Shown here in pieces: positions 44,932 through 53,030 of a stretch of DNA of 64,000 nucleotides; positions within the stretch are counted from its first letter, which is position 1, and every line of letters begins with the position of its first letter. The translations under genes and the position numbers were made by a program. The notes beneath the pieces are model-generated. The model did no database searches. It saw only the letters and a program-made list of their open reading frames with translations, and had not been told where the DNA came from. Source of the stretch: JBBEBE01 sp040882505 (GTDB taxonomy: Bacteria; Bacteroidota; Rhodothermia; Balneolales; Balneolaceae); assembly GCA_040882505.1 (NCBI GenBank), contig JBBEBE010000005.1:248001-312000 (forward strand). The letters run 5' to 3'.

Positions 44932-45948
44932 TTACACCAGTCGTGGATAATAGCGAATTGCATTTTCCCGGAACAGTTTGTGAATGATCGACTCCGGAAG
45001 ACCCAGTCCGCGAAACGGTTGATCCACATTCCAGGCGGTTTGTTCGGAGTCTTCGGCAAAAAATTGGAACTCTCGATGCCACTTGTCACGGATGGTGGAT
45101 TGCATCTCATCTGTCGAGACGTTCTCATTGTCATCGATCTGATCACTGCCGTAGATGATGCGATCCTGATACCGGGTCACAAAGTCAATCACCTTCGCCC
45201 GTTCGTCAACAGCTTGGTATTGCAGATGACAAACACGCTCGGCCAGGTCGACGCCCGCGTTCGGGTGGGCATCGAGCCACCGTGCCACCTTCTCTACGCT
45301 CCACTCCAGGCTGGCCAGGTGGAGTCCAATGAATTTCAGATCCGGGTGCTTGGCCAGTCGCCGCTCTCGTGCCGCCAACTGCTCCTCGTAGGACGGGAAC
45401 TCCGGATTCTTGTACATGTGATAGCGTGGATGGCGGGAGAAGTAGTCCCGGTCACTGGAGACGGTCATCTCCTCGAGTGGAAGCCAGCAGTTCTTCGGCT
45501 CGCCCAGATGGGCGATCAAGACAACGCCGTTCGACTCCATGAACTCGAAAATCGGGTCCAGTCGCGGGTCATCGACCATGACGAATCGGTCCTGGTCATC
45601 TTGGATCTCCATCCCGATGTTCTTCCAGATCTTGACCCCACACGCGCCGTTGTTCAGGCCGGTCTGGATCGCATTCAGGGATTGTTCCACCCAGCCTTCC
45701 GACCCAAATCCTTTCATTGTGAAGGTGGTCATGAACCCAACGGGGACAGCGCCGGACGTCTGTCGTTTGAGGATCGTCTCCATCTGTTTCTTTGGAGGAT
45801 CAAATTCCGGGATGTCTGTGTTGATGCTCATGTACGAGAACCCCTCGTTCGCCCCTACGTCCTGAAGGGCGTCGCGGTCCAGGTTCATGTGAACGTGAGC
45901 GTCTATCTTCTGGATCGAGTCGTACAGGTCTCGGGTTTTCGGTTTCAT
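44932..45948 (-). CDS. Amidohydrolase family 2 (TIM-barrel metal-dependent hydrolase)
   Basis: Cytoplasmic protein of 338 residues without a signal. The N-terminal metal motif is KIDAHVHMNLDRD (about 14-26). Barrel-end ligands are probable in VVLIAHLGEP, FIGLHLASLEW and IIYGSDQI. This is the PF04909 type, whose members are lactonases, decarboxylases and deacylases. It lies inside the agaS operon between the aldolase and symporter genes. It could replace the missing GalNAc-6-phosphate deacetylase or act as a sugar lactonase. Neither can be decided from the sequence. Confidence 0.75.
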   Translation of the reverse strand: MKPKTRDLYDSIQKIDAHVHMNLDRDALQDVGANEGFSYMSINTDIPEFDPPKKQMETILKRQTSGAVPVGFMTTFTMKGFGSEGWVEQSLNAIQTGLNNGACGVKIWKNIGMEIQDDQDRFVMVDDPRLDPIFEFMESNGVVLIAHLGEPKNCWLPLEEMTVSSDRDYFSRHPRYHMYKNPEFPSYEEQLAARERRLAKHPDLKFIGLHLASLEWSVEKVARWLDAHPNAGVDLAERVCHLQYQAVDERAKVIDFVTRYQDRIIYGSDQIDDNENVSTDEMQSTIRDKWHREFQFFAEDSEQTAWNVDQPFRGLGLPESIIHKLFRENAIRYYPRLV

Positions 45949-46019
45949 GTCATCAAGGGTGGGTTTGAATTCATTTCAACGCAATCGTCGACGGGACTGA
46001 TCGGGATTCATTCCGTACA

Positions 46020-46853
46020 TCAGGCACTGCGAACGGTCTTCAATTTGGCTGTAACAAGCGTGGTAACCTGATCCATGGCCGGTGGAAAGACCTGACGCAG
46101 ATCGATCTCGTCCGATCCGGACAGCTCCTTCTGAACCGTTTTCATGAAGATGTTTTTGATCTCCGTTGCCAGGTTTATTTTCCGTATCCCGCGTCGAATG
46201 CCCTCCTGAAGCTGTTCGTCCGGAATACCGGACCCTCCGTGCAGAACCAGAGCAGCATCAGTGGCCGAGTGAATCTCGGAGAGCAGATCCAGATCCAGCT
46301 TCGGATCCTTTGTGTAGAATCCGTGGGCCGATCCGATGGCGACGGCCAGCGCATTGACACCGGTTCGTTGGACAAAATCGGCGGCTTCGTCTGGTTTTGT
46401 AAAGCCCTCTTTTTCGTGAGACTGACCCAATTTGGCCACATAACCCAGCTCTGCTTCTACATTTGCATCGAAGCGGGATGCCAGGTCAACGATTCGGGAC
46501 GTGATCTCTACATTTTTGTCGATGGACTTCTCGCTTGCATCGATCATGACCGAGTCGAATCCGGCTTCCAGGCAGGCACGGATCATTTCCGGATCTTCTG
46601 CATGGTCCAGATGAAGCCATCCCTGTACCCCGTGATCCCGCATTGCCGTTTTTCCGATGGCGGCCGTCATCTCTACACCCAAATAGTTGATGGTAGACGG
46701 ACTTGCCTGAAGGATGATTGGCACGTTCAGATTTGCAGCGGCCCGGAGTACACCGGTTACGGTTTCAAAGTTGTAAAAATTGGTCGCCAGAAGCGCACCG
46801 CCACTGGATTCGAGCTCGTTGAATTTCTCTTTAAGTGTCATGAATGGGGACAT
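46020..46853 (-). CDS. Class II aldolase, tagatose-1,6-bisphosphate type (GatY/KbaY/AgaY-like)
   Basis: Zinc aldolase that splits tagatose-1,6-bisphosphate into glyceraldehyde-3-phosphate and dihydroxyacetone phosphate. The 277 residues have the HLDH metal motif (81-84), SVMIDASEKSIDKNV, VEAELGYVAKLG, AIGSAHGFYTKDPKLDLD and LVLHGGSGIPDEQ. The later His residues in SAHGFY and LHGGSG complete the zinc site. A second start at 46841 is possible. Its 5' end overlaps the 3' end of the PfkB gene. Fructose-bisphosphate specificity is not excluded, but the context favours tagatose. Confidence 0.87.
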   Translation of the reverse strand: MSPFMTLKEKFNELESSGGALLATNFYNFETVTGVLRAAANLNVPIILQASPSTINYLGVEMTAAIGKTAMRDHGVQGWLHLDHAEDPEMIRACLEAGFDSVMIDASEKSIDKNVEITSRIVDLASRFDANVEAELGYVAKLGQSHEKEGFTKPDEAADFVQRTGVNALAVAIGSAHGFYTKDPKLDLDLLSEIHSATDAALVLHGGSGIPDEQLQEGIRRGIRKINLATEIKNIFMKTVQKELSGSDEIDLRQVFPPAMDQVTTLVTAKLKTVRSA

Positions 46854-47796
46854 TTATCTTGATTGCGGTTGAATGGACCAGCTCCGGTCCCGACAGTGCA
46901 GTGGTTCCACCCGAACCGGTGGTACTGACGGCAGCTGCGATGGATGCATAGCGAAGAGCCGTCTCTTCCGATGTACCTTGCAGGATGGAATGGATCAGTC
47001 CGGCATTGAAGCTGTCTCCGGCACCGATTGCATCCCGAAAATCCGGAAGGACATATGCCGGAACGACCTGTTCCGGCCGACCGGCGCCGACAGCACGTGC
47101 ACCGTCTGTGCCCATTTTGACGACCGTGCGGCAGGAGTAGGTGGCCACCGTTCGAATGGCTGATTCGAGCTCGGATGTATGTGTCAATGCCTGCAACTCC
47201 CGTTCGTTTGGCAGAAACCAATCGAGTAGAGGAAGCAGGTTGTCAAGGTCGAGGTCCCACGACTCGTCCGGATCCCATTGAGGGTCCAGGGAGGTGGTTA
47301 ATCCGGCCGATTGTGCCTTGGATAAAATCTCTGTCAAGTCTCGTTTCAGACCGGGCTGCAGGAAGATAGACGAAATATGAAGATGGCGAAAACGGTGGAG
47401 TTGATCCATCGGCAGGTCTTGAATCGAAAACTCTTCCATCGGACCGGGATGGGTGACCATCATCCGCTCTTGGTCCATGTTGAATGCGATGGTGGCACCT
47501 GTTTGTCGATCTTCACGAGTCGCAATCCACTCCGTATGAACTCTCTTCTCTTGCAATGAGTTGAGAACAAGTTCTCCGAAGGAGTCGAGACCCGTCAAAC
47601 CGGCGAATGCCGTCCGGCTGCCCAATGAAGAGATATTGGAAGCAAAGATGGCCGAAGAGCTCCCCAGAGTCAACGTCATGGATCGAGCCAACCTCTCTTT
47701 CCCCACTTCCGGTTTCCCCTCAATGCGATCCATGATCAGGTCTACGTTGAGTTCACCGGCGACCAACAGGTCATATTCGGCAACTGAATCATTCAT
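46831..47796 (-). CDS. PfkB (ribokinase-like) carbohydrate kinase
   Basis: ATP-dependent sugar kinase of 321 residues from MNDSVAEYDLLVAGELNVDL. PfkB features include LTLGSSSAIFASNISSLG near 40-58 and the catalytic DAIGAGDSFNAGLIH (about 265-279). The start overlaps the LacC-type gene stop (ATGA 47793-47796). Since the pathway already has a likely tagatose-6-phosphate kinase, this one may phosphorylate GalNAc or galactosamine after uptake by the symporter. That assignment is inference. Confidence 0.87.
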   Translation of the reverse strand: MNDSVAEYDLLVAGELNVDLIMDRIEGKPEVGKERLARSMTLTLGSSSAIFASNISSLGSRTAFAGLTGLDSFGELVLNSLQEKRVHTEWIATREDRQTGATIAFNMDQERMMVTHPGPMEEFSIQDLPMDQLHRFRHLHISSIFLQPGLKRDLTEILSKAQSAGLTTSLDPQWDPDESWDLDLDNLLPLLDWFLPNERELQALTHTSELESAIRTVATYSCRTVVKMGTDGARAVGAGRPEQVVPAYVLPDFRDAIGAGDSFNAGLIHSILQGTSEETALRYASIAAAVSTTGSGGTTALSGPELVHSTAIKINVPIHDT

Positions 47797-48713
47797 GGTC
47801 TGCGATGGTCTGTCAATTCTACAGTTGGAAGCAGACGTTCTACATCTGCTCTCTGGATCAGTCCCAACTCCCCGGAAAGGCAGTTGGCCGATCCTGCGGC
47901 GACCGAATGTCTCACTTGATCGCTCAGGCTGCGGTTTTCGGCCTGCGCAGCAAGAAGCCCGCCTGTCAAACAATCCCCGCACCCGACCGTACTGATGACC
48001 GTGTCTACAGAGCACCGTCCATGCACCAACTGATCATGGTGAGCAAGCCACAGGCCATCGGCTCCGTCTGTCACAGCCGCCACTTCACAGGAGAGTACAA
48101 GCTTTCGTGCAGCTTCTCCAGCAGAAAGTGAATCACCCAACAGTTCGTTCACCTCGTCCCGGTTTACATGCAGGCCGTACGGACCGGTCTCAACGGCTGC
48201 CTCTAACCACACGCCGGAAGCATCGACCCAGAGTGGAATGGACAGGTCCCGGCATCGGTCGCTCAACCACTGGTAGGGCTGGGCGGGTGTGCCTGCGGGC
48301 CAGGAACCACTTACGCAAACGAGAGAGGCTCGTTTCAGAAGGGGATCCAGAACCTCATTCCACTCTTTCATGCTCGAACGTCCAAGCGATGCACCCGTCT
48401 CCCGGACTTCGGTCTCCCGGCCATCACTCTCCAGGTACGTCACGCATCGACGTGTCCACCCTTCCAATTCGGGACCGTGCGTTGAAACGCCGCGACGTTC
48501 ACACTCTTGACGAATCCATGCCCCTGTGGGACCGGCCCAGAATCCGGCCAGTTCGACCTCTGCGCCCAGCTCCCGTGCAGCAAGAGCAACATGTACGCCT
48601 TTTCCACCCGGCCAGGGAGTCGTTGAGCGGGACGCATGAATCCGACCGGGCTCCAGTTGGTCTACATGAATTTGCGTATCGACGGATGGATTGGGGCAGA
48701 GAACCAGAATCAT
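47793..48713 (-). CDS. Tagatose-6-phosphate / 1-phosphofructokinase family kinase (LacC-like)
   Basis: Phosphosugar kinase of 306 residues. It begins MILVLCPNPSVDTQIHV, as LacC and FruK do, and has PWPGGKGVHVALAARELG. The catalytic loop reads STVGCGDCLTGGLLA, with Cys in place of the usual Ala in GAGD; the catalytic Asp is kept. It overlaps both neighbours by four bases (ATGA at 48710-48713 and 47793-47796). The likely reaction is tagatose-6-phosphate to tagatose-1,6-bisphosphate. Confidence 0.85.
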   Translation of the reverse strand: MILVLCPNPSVDTQIHVDQLEPGRIHASRSTTPWPGGKGVHVALAARELGAEVELAGFWAGPTGAWIRQECERRGVSTHGPELEGWTRRCVTYLESDGRETEVRETGASLGRSSMKEWNEVLDPLLKRASLVCVSGSWPAGTPAQPYQWLSDRCRDLSIPLWVDASGVWLEAAVETGPYGLHVNRDEVNELLGDSLSAGEAARKLVLSCEVAAVTDGADGLWLAHHDQLVHGRCSVDTVISTVGCGDCLTGGLLAAQAENRSLSDQVRHSVAAGSANCLSGELGLIQRADVERLLPTVELTDHRRP

Positions 48714-49900
48714 TCGGTACCCTCCCCGTTTATTGGATCGGGGTAGATCGTTACGCCTTGTACCACGCGGGAGATGGTTCCTTTTTTGGAGGGCTGGTCC
48801 GGTTCGTATCCCCGCTCAAGTGAGGTATAAAAAGCGAGGATCTGTACCGGCAACAAAGTCAGAGGGAGCAAGGCATCTGCCGGGTTTATCCCGCCCGAAG
48901 CCAGTATGACCGGATTTGAATCCGGACGTTTTTCTGCTTGCGAAGCGTCCGGAAGAATGGATAGGGTTTCCATGGCGCGGTCTTCCGATTCGATCTGCTT
49001 CGCCAAGTCTGCCTCGTACCGAAAGACGGACGGGTCATTCGAAAAGAGATAGACGACCAGGGTCTTCTCGTTGACCAGTGCTTTGGGCCCGTGCCGGAAT
49101 CCGAGAAACGAATCATATGTACAGATGACCTCTCCGTCTGTCAATTCCTGGAGTTTGAGGTGCGCTTCTCTTGCAATGCCGAACAGAGGGCCCGACCCAA
49201 GAAAGACAGCTCGTTCAAACGGTTCACGAGCCAATGTCTGCAGACGTTCCACCTCGTTCTTCAGAAGGTCTTCGGCATTCCGGGAGAGATTGAGTACCGA
49301 TTCGCGAGACCATCGAGTCTCTTCCGGATCCGAGGCCAGCAACAACGCCAACAACATTCCGGTGAAACTGCCGGTCATGGCCAGACTTTTGTCATGCGCT
49401 TCGGGAGGGAGCAAAAGCACGTACCCTCGATCCGTATCCTTTTGTCCTCGAGCCAACGCCCCGTCCGGATTGCATGTAATGACCAGGTGCCAGACCTCGC
49501 GGCACCAGTTGTCTACTCGCTCAACGGCAGCCAGGCTTTCGGGACTGTTGCCCGATCGGGCAAAGGAGACCAACAGCACGGGTGTGTCGGCATCCAGGTA
49601 GTCTCGATAATGGGTGACCAAAGTCGTGGTCGAAATGGACCGGACAGAACGTTTCAGGGAACGTTTCAAGATCGGTTCGGCCGATTTGCCGATAAAATCA
49701 GAGCTGCCGGCCCCCGTCAATACAATGGAGAGATCGTTGCGTGCAAAGAGTGGATTCAGAAATGATTTCCATTCATTTGAATCGAGCAGATGGTCTGCAA
49801 TGGCCCTCCAGAGGGCTGGTTGACCTGCGATTTCACGAGCAGTGTGGATGGCTCCGTTCTCTTCGAGTGTCTCTTGAGGGATACCCAGGTAGGTTGGCAT
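48710..49900 (-). CDS. agaS: AgaS: galactosamine-6-phosphate deaminase/isomerase
   Basis: Two SIS domains convert galactosamine-6-phosphate to tagatose-6-phosphate and ammonia. The protein is 396 residues from ATG 49900; a TTG at 49930 would add ten residues. It follows E. coli AgaS closely by eye: IVLTGAGSSDFIGKSAEPIL, LVSFARSGNSPESLAAVE, HLVITCNPDGALAR, LLPPEAHDKSLAMTGSFT, VFLGSGPLFGIAREAHLKLQELT, YDSFLGFRHGPKALVNEKTLVV and ISRVVQGVTIYPDP. It is the first gene of a six-gene minus-strand operon with four-base overlaps. Confidence 0.9.
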   Translation of the reverse strand: MPTYLGIPQETLEENGAIHTAREIAGQPALWRAIADHLLDSNEWKSFLNPLFARNDLSIVLTGAGSSDFIGKSAEPILKRSLKRSVRSISTTTLVTHYRDYLDADTPVLLVSFARSGNSPESLAAVERVDNWCREVWHLVITCNPDGALARGQKDTDRGYVLLLPPEAHDKSLAMTGSFTGMLLALLLASDPEETRWSRESVLNLSRNAEDLLKNEVERLQTLAREPFERAVFLGSGPLFGIAREAHLKLQELTDGEVICTYDSFLGFRHGPKALVNEKTLVVYLFSNDPSVFRYEADLAKQIESEDRAMETLSILPDASQAEKRPDSNPVILASGGINPADALLPLTLLPVQILAFYTSLERGYEPDQPSKKGTISRVVQGVTIYPDPINGEGTE

Positions 49901-50124
49901 GGAAAATTCAGGATTGGAATAATCATTCAATATGAACCGGCATGATAGGCGAATTCAGGTAAAAAGAAAAGAAAAGGCAAGTGTCAAGGGGGCCATTCAG
50001 AATGAAAGAAACAATATGAAACGTAGAATTCATGGTTCTGTTGTCTCGACACACGGGATTGGCAAGGGTTCAAGCGAGGCTCTACCTTCAATGGGATGCA
50101 TTCTCTATCTTTCTCCAATGGCCC

Positions 50125-50141
50125 GGTTCGGAACGTGAACC
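50125..50141. promoter_or_regulatory. Clustered GTTC/GAAC half-sites in the agaS-amidohydrolase divergent gap
   Basis: GGTTC (50125-50129) and GAACC (50137-50141) form an inverted repeat around GGAACGT. A further GTTC follows at 50145-50148, giving four half-sites in about 24 bases. The site lies 43-59 bases before the first amidohydrolase start in the 280-base gap divergent from agaS. The gap also has an AGGAGG at 50152-50157 that is too far from the start codon to act as its ribosome-binding site. No gene in the gap is convincing. Confidence 0.35.
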
Positions 50142-50183
50142 AACGTTCGACAGGAGGCAGCTTCCACCAACAACATTGATTGT

Positions 50184-51539
50184 ATGAATCCATCTACGAA
50201 AACCCGTTCCCTCAGAGAGACTCACGGCGGTTGGTTGGTTTCTGATGTATCGTCTCTACTCAGCCGTATTCACCATGTATTGTTCGGAAAATGGGAGCGC
50301 TTTTTCCTCGTGTTCGCTCTCAGTATTACATGTGCGGGCCTGCCTGACCTTGTTCAGGCGCAGTCCTACGATATGTTGATCAAAGGGGGGCATGTCATCG
50401 ATGCGAAAAACGGCATTGATGAAGTCATGGATGTCGCCGTGACCGGTGACCGGATTGCCAGGGTCGCGAAAGATATTCCGGCATCGGAAGCCGCACAGGT
50501 GGTTCAAGCAAACGGTCTCTACGTAACTCCCGGATTGATTGATGTGCACGCTCATGTCTTTGTAGGGCCAGAACCGGGCCGGTTTGCAGACGGATTTTCC
50601 AGTGTATCTCCCGATGATTTCACACTGCGCAACGGAATTACGACAGTTGTGGATCCCGGGAACTCTGGATGGCGGAATTTTGAACAGTTTTATCATCAAG
50701 TGATTGAACCGTCTCACACCCGTGTATTGGCCTTTATCAATCTGGTCGGTCACGGCCTTTATGGAACCGAATACAACAATGACCGGTCCGATATGGATTC
50801 GGAGAAGACGCTCCAGGTCATGCGCGCCTGGCCGGACCATATCGTCGGTATTCGGTTTGGGCACTACGCCGCCGAAAACTATCTCGAACCGCTCGATCAG
50901 GCGATGCAGGTGGCCCGGGAAGCCGGAACCCCTTTTCAGTTGGAGTGCAATCTCCCGCACCTGGATGTAGAGGACGTACTGTCCCGAATGGAACCGGGTG
51001 ATATCTTTACCCACTCCTACGAGCCTGGACGTCGCTCCCTGCTCACGGAAGATGGCGACATACAAGCGTATGTGTGGGAGGCAAGAGATCGGGGAATTCT
51101 CTTTGATGTCGGTCATGGGGGGGGAAGTTTTCGGTTTGCCCAGGCCATTCCGTCCGTGGAACAGGGGTTCTGGCCGGATACATTCGGAACGGATCTCCAC
51201 CGGTTCAGCATGAATGACGGCATGAAAGACATGGTCAATGTCATGTCCAAATTCATCAACATGGGCATGTCGCTGCAGGATGCGATTGAACGGGCCAGCT
51301 GGCGTTCGGCTCAATCGATTCAACGTGAGGATTTGGGTCACCTGAGTGTGGGGGCCGTCGCCGATCTGGCCGTCTTTCGTATGGAAGAGGGGGCATTCGG
51401 TTTTGTGGACTCCCGGGAATTCAAAATGGACGGAGATCGCAAACTGACAGCCGAATTGACCTTGCGGGCCGGGCGTGTCGTTTGGGACCTGAACGGACTG
51501 GCCGCCACGCCATGGGAGATGGACCAAGTGAACCGATAA
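50184..51539 (+). CDS. Exported amidohydrolase, EF0837/Atu3266-like (tandem copy 1)
   Basis: Predicted metal-dependent hydrolase of 451 residues. It has a long N-terminus, then a signal peptide ending near LVQA-QSYDMLIKGG. The barrel includes HAH (122-124), FTHSY (His277), FDVGHGGGSF (His311) and the catalytic Asp337 in GTDLH. Two positions are unusual. The strand with the expected carboxylated Lys reads VGIRFGHY, giving Arg224. The next strand, where relatives have a His ligand (MVHIG), reads FQLEC with Glu254. It is likely the founder or a diverged member of the four-gene array. Family members include enzymes acting on N-acyl or O-acyl substrates; the substrate here is unknown. Confidence 0.85.
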   Translation: MNPSTKTRSLRETHGGWLVSDVSSLLSRIHHVLFGKWERFFLVFALSITCAGLPDLVQAQSYDMLIKGGHVIDAKNGIDEVMDVAVTGDRIARVAKDIPASEAAQVVQANGLYVTPGLIDVHAHVFVGPEPGRFADGFSSVSPDDFTLRNGITTVVDPGNSGWRNFEQFYHQVIEPSHTRVLAFINLVGHGLYGTEYNNDRSDMDSEKTLQVMRAWPDHIVGIRFGHYAAENYLEPLDQAMQVAREAGTPFQLECNLPHLDVEDVLSRMEPGDIFTHSYEPGRRSLLTEDGDIQAYVWEARDRGILFDVGHGGGSFRFAQAIPSVEQGFWPDTFGTDLHRFSMNDGMKDMVNVMSKFINMGMSLQDAIERASWRSAQSIQREDLGHLSVGAVADLAVFRMEEGAFGFVDSREFKMDGDRKLTAELTLRAGRVVWDLNGLAATPWEMDQVNR

Positions 51540-51648
51540 AATTTTTGGAACAACCCATTGCCGATTCCGAACGGAACGGTATGGATCGAATGTGATGAAC
51601 CCTAACCGCCGCGTTGTTCGCAGCGTGGCAGATTGAACCAACAGACGA

Positions 51649-52971
51649 ATGAACATGCAGATACAAACCGTCAACGATGACAACCACCGGTCAGAATCGA
51701 AGAACACATTTCTTCGTGCAGCCGGCATATTTCTGTTGCTGATGCTCCTGTCCCTCGGGATGAGCCATCCGTTACAGGCTCAACAATATGACATCCTGCT
51801 CAAAGGCGGCCATGTCATGGATTCAAAAAACAGCATTAACCAGGTCATGGATGTGGCGGTAACGGGTGACCGAATTTCGCGCGTGGCACGCAACATTCCC
51901 GCTTCGCAAGCGGAGCAAGTGATTGATGTGAGGGGTCTCTATGTGGTTCCCGGGTTGGTAGACATCCATACACACGTCTTCTTTGGTACCGATCAGGATC
52001 GGTATTTGAGCAACAGCTACTATGCCGTCAAACCCGATTCCTACAGCTTCAAGTACGGAGTGACCACGATGGTGGATGTCGGAGGTGCGGGGTGGAAGAA
52101 CTATGAAACGTTCAAAGCCCAGACGATTGACAACTCCGCGACACGTGTTCTTTCGTTTCTGAATATCATTGGCGAGGGGATGAAAGGGGGACATTTCGAG
52201 CAGAATCTGAATGACATGGATCCGGTCATGACCGGGATGATTGCCCGACAGAACGATTGGGTGGTCGGGATCAAAATTGCTCACTACCGCGGGCATGATT
52301 GGGAGCCGATCGAGCGTCTCGTGGAAGCAGGCGAACGAGGTGGAGTGCCCGTGATGGTCGATTTCGGTAGTGCCAATCCACCGCTTTCCATCGAAACATT
52401 GGTACTCGAAAAGTTGCGACCCGGGGATATCTATACACATATGTACGGAGGGGGCGGATCGGGACGCGAGGCCGTTCTGGATGACAACGGAACCCTCCGG
52501 CCGGGCATTCTTCAGGCGCAGGAACGTGGCGTCATCTTTGATGTCGGACACGGAGGCGCCAGTTTTCGATGGCCGATCGTGATGCCGGCCTATGAGCAGG
52601 GCTTGGTACCGGATGTAATCAGTACCGACCTTCACCAAGGGAGCTCCAATGCCGGGATGCGCAACATGCTCAACGTGATGTCCAAATTCATCAACATGGG
52701 CATGTCGCTCGAAGATGTCATTCACGCGTCGACCTGGAAGCCGTCTCAGGTTATTCAGCGCGAAGAGCTTGGCCACTTGAGTGAAGGAGCAGAAGCCGAC
52801 ATTGCTGTTCTCGGAATGCGGGAAGGGGAATTCGGGTTTGTCGACGTGCGCCCTCCCGGGAACAAATTGACCGGCAAGTACAAACTGGAAGCAGAAATGA
52901 CCCTTCGTGCCGGTCGAATCATGTGGGACCTGAACGGTCTCTCTGCTTCCGAAGAGTGGCGAAATCAGTAA
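51649..52971 (+). CDS. Exported amidohydrolase, EF0837/Atu3266-like (tandem copy 2)
   Basis: This 440-residue paralogue has signal peptide FLRAAGIFLLLMLLSLGMSHPLQA-QQYDILLKGG. The metal motif is HTH (107-109). Lys209 in VVGIKIAHY is the expected bridging carboxylated lysine. The next ligand position reads PVMVDFG, so Asp238 replaces the family His. His264 (YTHMYGG), the conserved FDVGHGGASF and STDLH are kept. The C-terminal part contains the same MLNVMSKFINMGMSLEDVI block as copy 1. It lies 109 bases after copy 1 and could be read from the same or its own promoter. Confidence 0.87.
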   Translation: MNMQIQTVNDDNHRSESKNTFLRAAGIFLLLMLLSLGMSHPLQAQQYDILLKGGHVMDSKNSINQVMDVAVTGDRISRVARNIPASQAEQVIDVRGLYVVPGLVDIHTHVFFGTDQDRYLSNSYYAVKPDSYSFKYGVTTMVDVGGAGWKNYETFKAQTIDNSATRVLSFLNIIGEGMKGGHFEQNLNDMDPVMTGMIARQNDWVVGIKIAHYRGHDWEPIERLVEAGERGGVPVMVDFGSANPPLSIETLVLEKLRPGDIYTHMYGGGGSGREAVLDDNGTLRPGILQAQERGVIFDVGHGGASFRWPIVMPAYEQGLVPDVISTDLHQGSSNAGMRNMLNVMSKFINMGMSLEDVIHASTWKPSQVIQREELGHLSEGAEADIAVLGMREGEFGFVDVRPPGNKLTGKYKLEAEMTLRAGRIMWDLNGLSASEEWRNQ

Positions 52972-52993
52972 GAACATGAATCGAAGCACCAGA

Positions 52994-53015
52994 CGGCCCG
53001 GCAAATGTCGGGCCG
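52994..53015 (+). other. Intercistronic hairpin between amidohydrolase copies 2 and 3
   Basis: CGGCCCG (52994-53000) pairs with CGGGCCG (53009-53015) around loop GCAAATGT. It sits in the short gap between the copy 2 stop and the copy 3 start. The T content after it is low, so partial termination or RNA processing is more likely than a strong terminator. Confidence 0.5.
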
Positions 53016-53030
53016 ATCTGTTTGAAGTAC

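Noticed and set aside
44911..46071. Plus-strand frame of 386 codons opposite the PF04909 amidohydrolase
   Set aside because: The minus-strand gene has clear metal motifs and operon context. The plus frame is a shadow.
49932..50138. Short plus-strand frame in the agaS-amidohydrolase gap
   Set aside because: Starts within the regulatory gap, has no family similarity and covers the clustered half-sites. More likely non-coding.
50152..50157. AGGAGG as ribosome-binding site of amidohydrolase copy 1
   Set aside because: It lies 27 bases before the ATG and no usable in-frame start codon is at the normal distance.
50256..51728. Antisense frame of 490 codons opposite amidohydrolase copy 1
   Set aside because: A shadow of a well-supported gene. 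Similar long antisense frames occur opposite copy 2, so it reflects shared codon use.
51823..53004. Antisense frame of 393 codons opposite amidohydrolase copy 2
   Set aside because: Same reason as for copy 1; no known domain.
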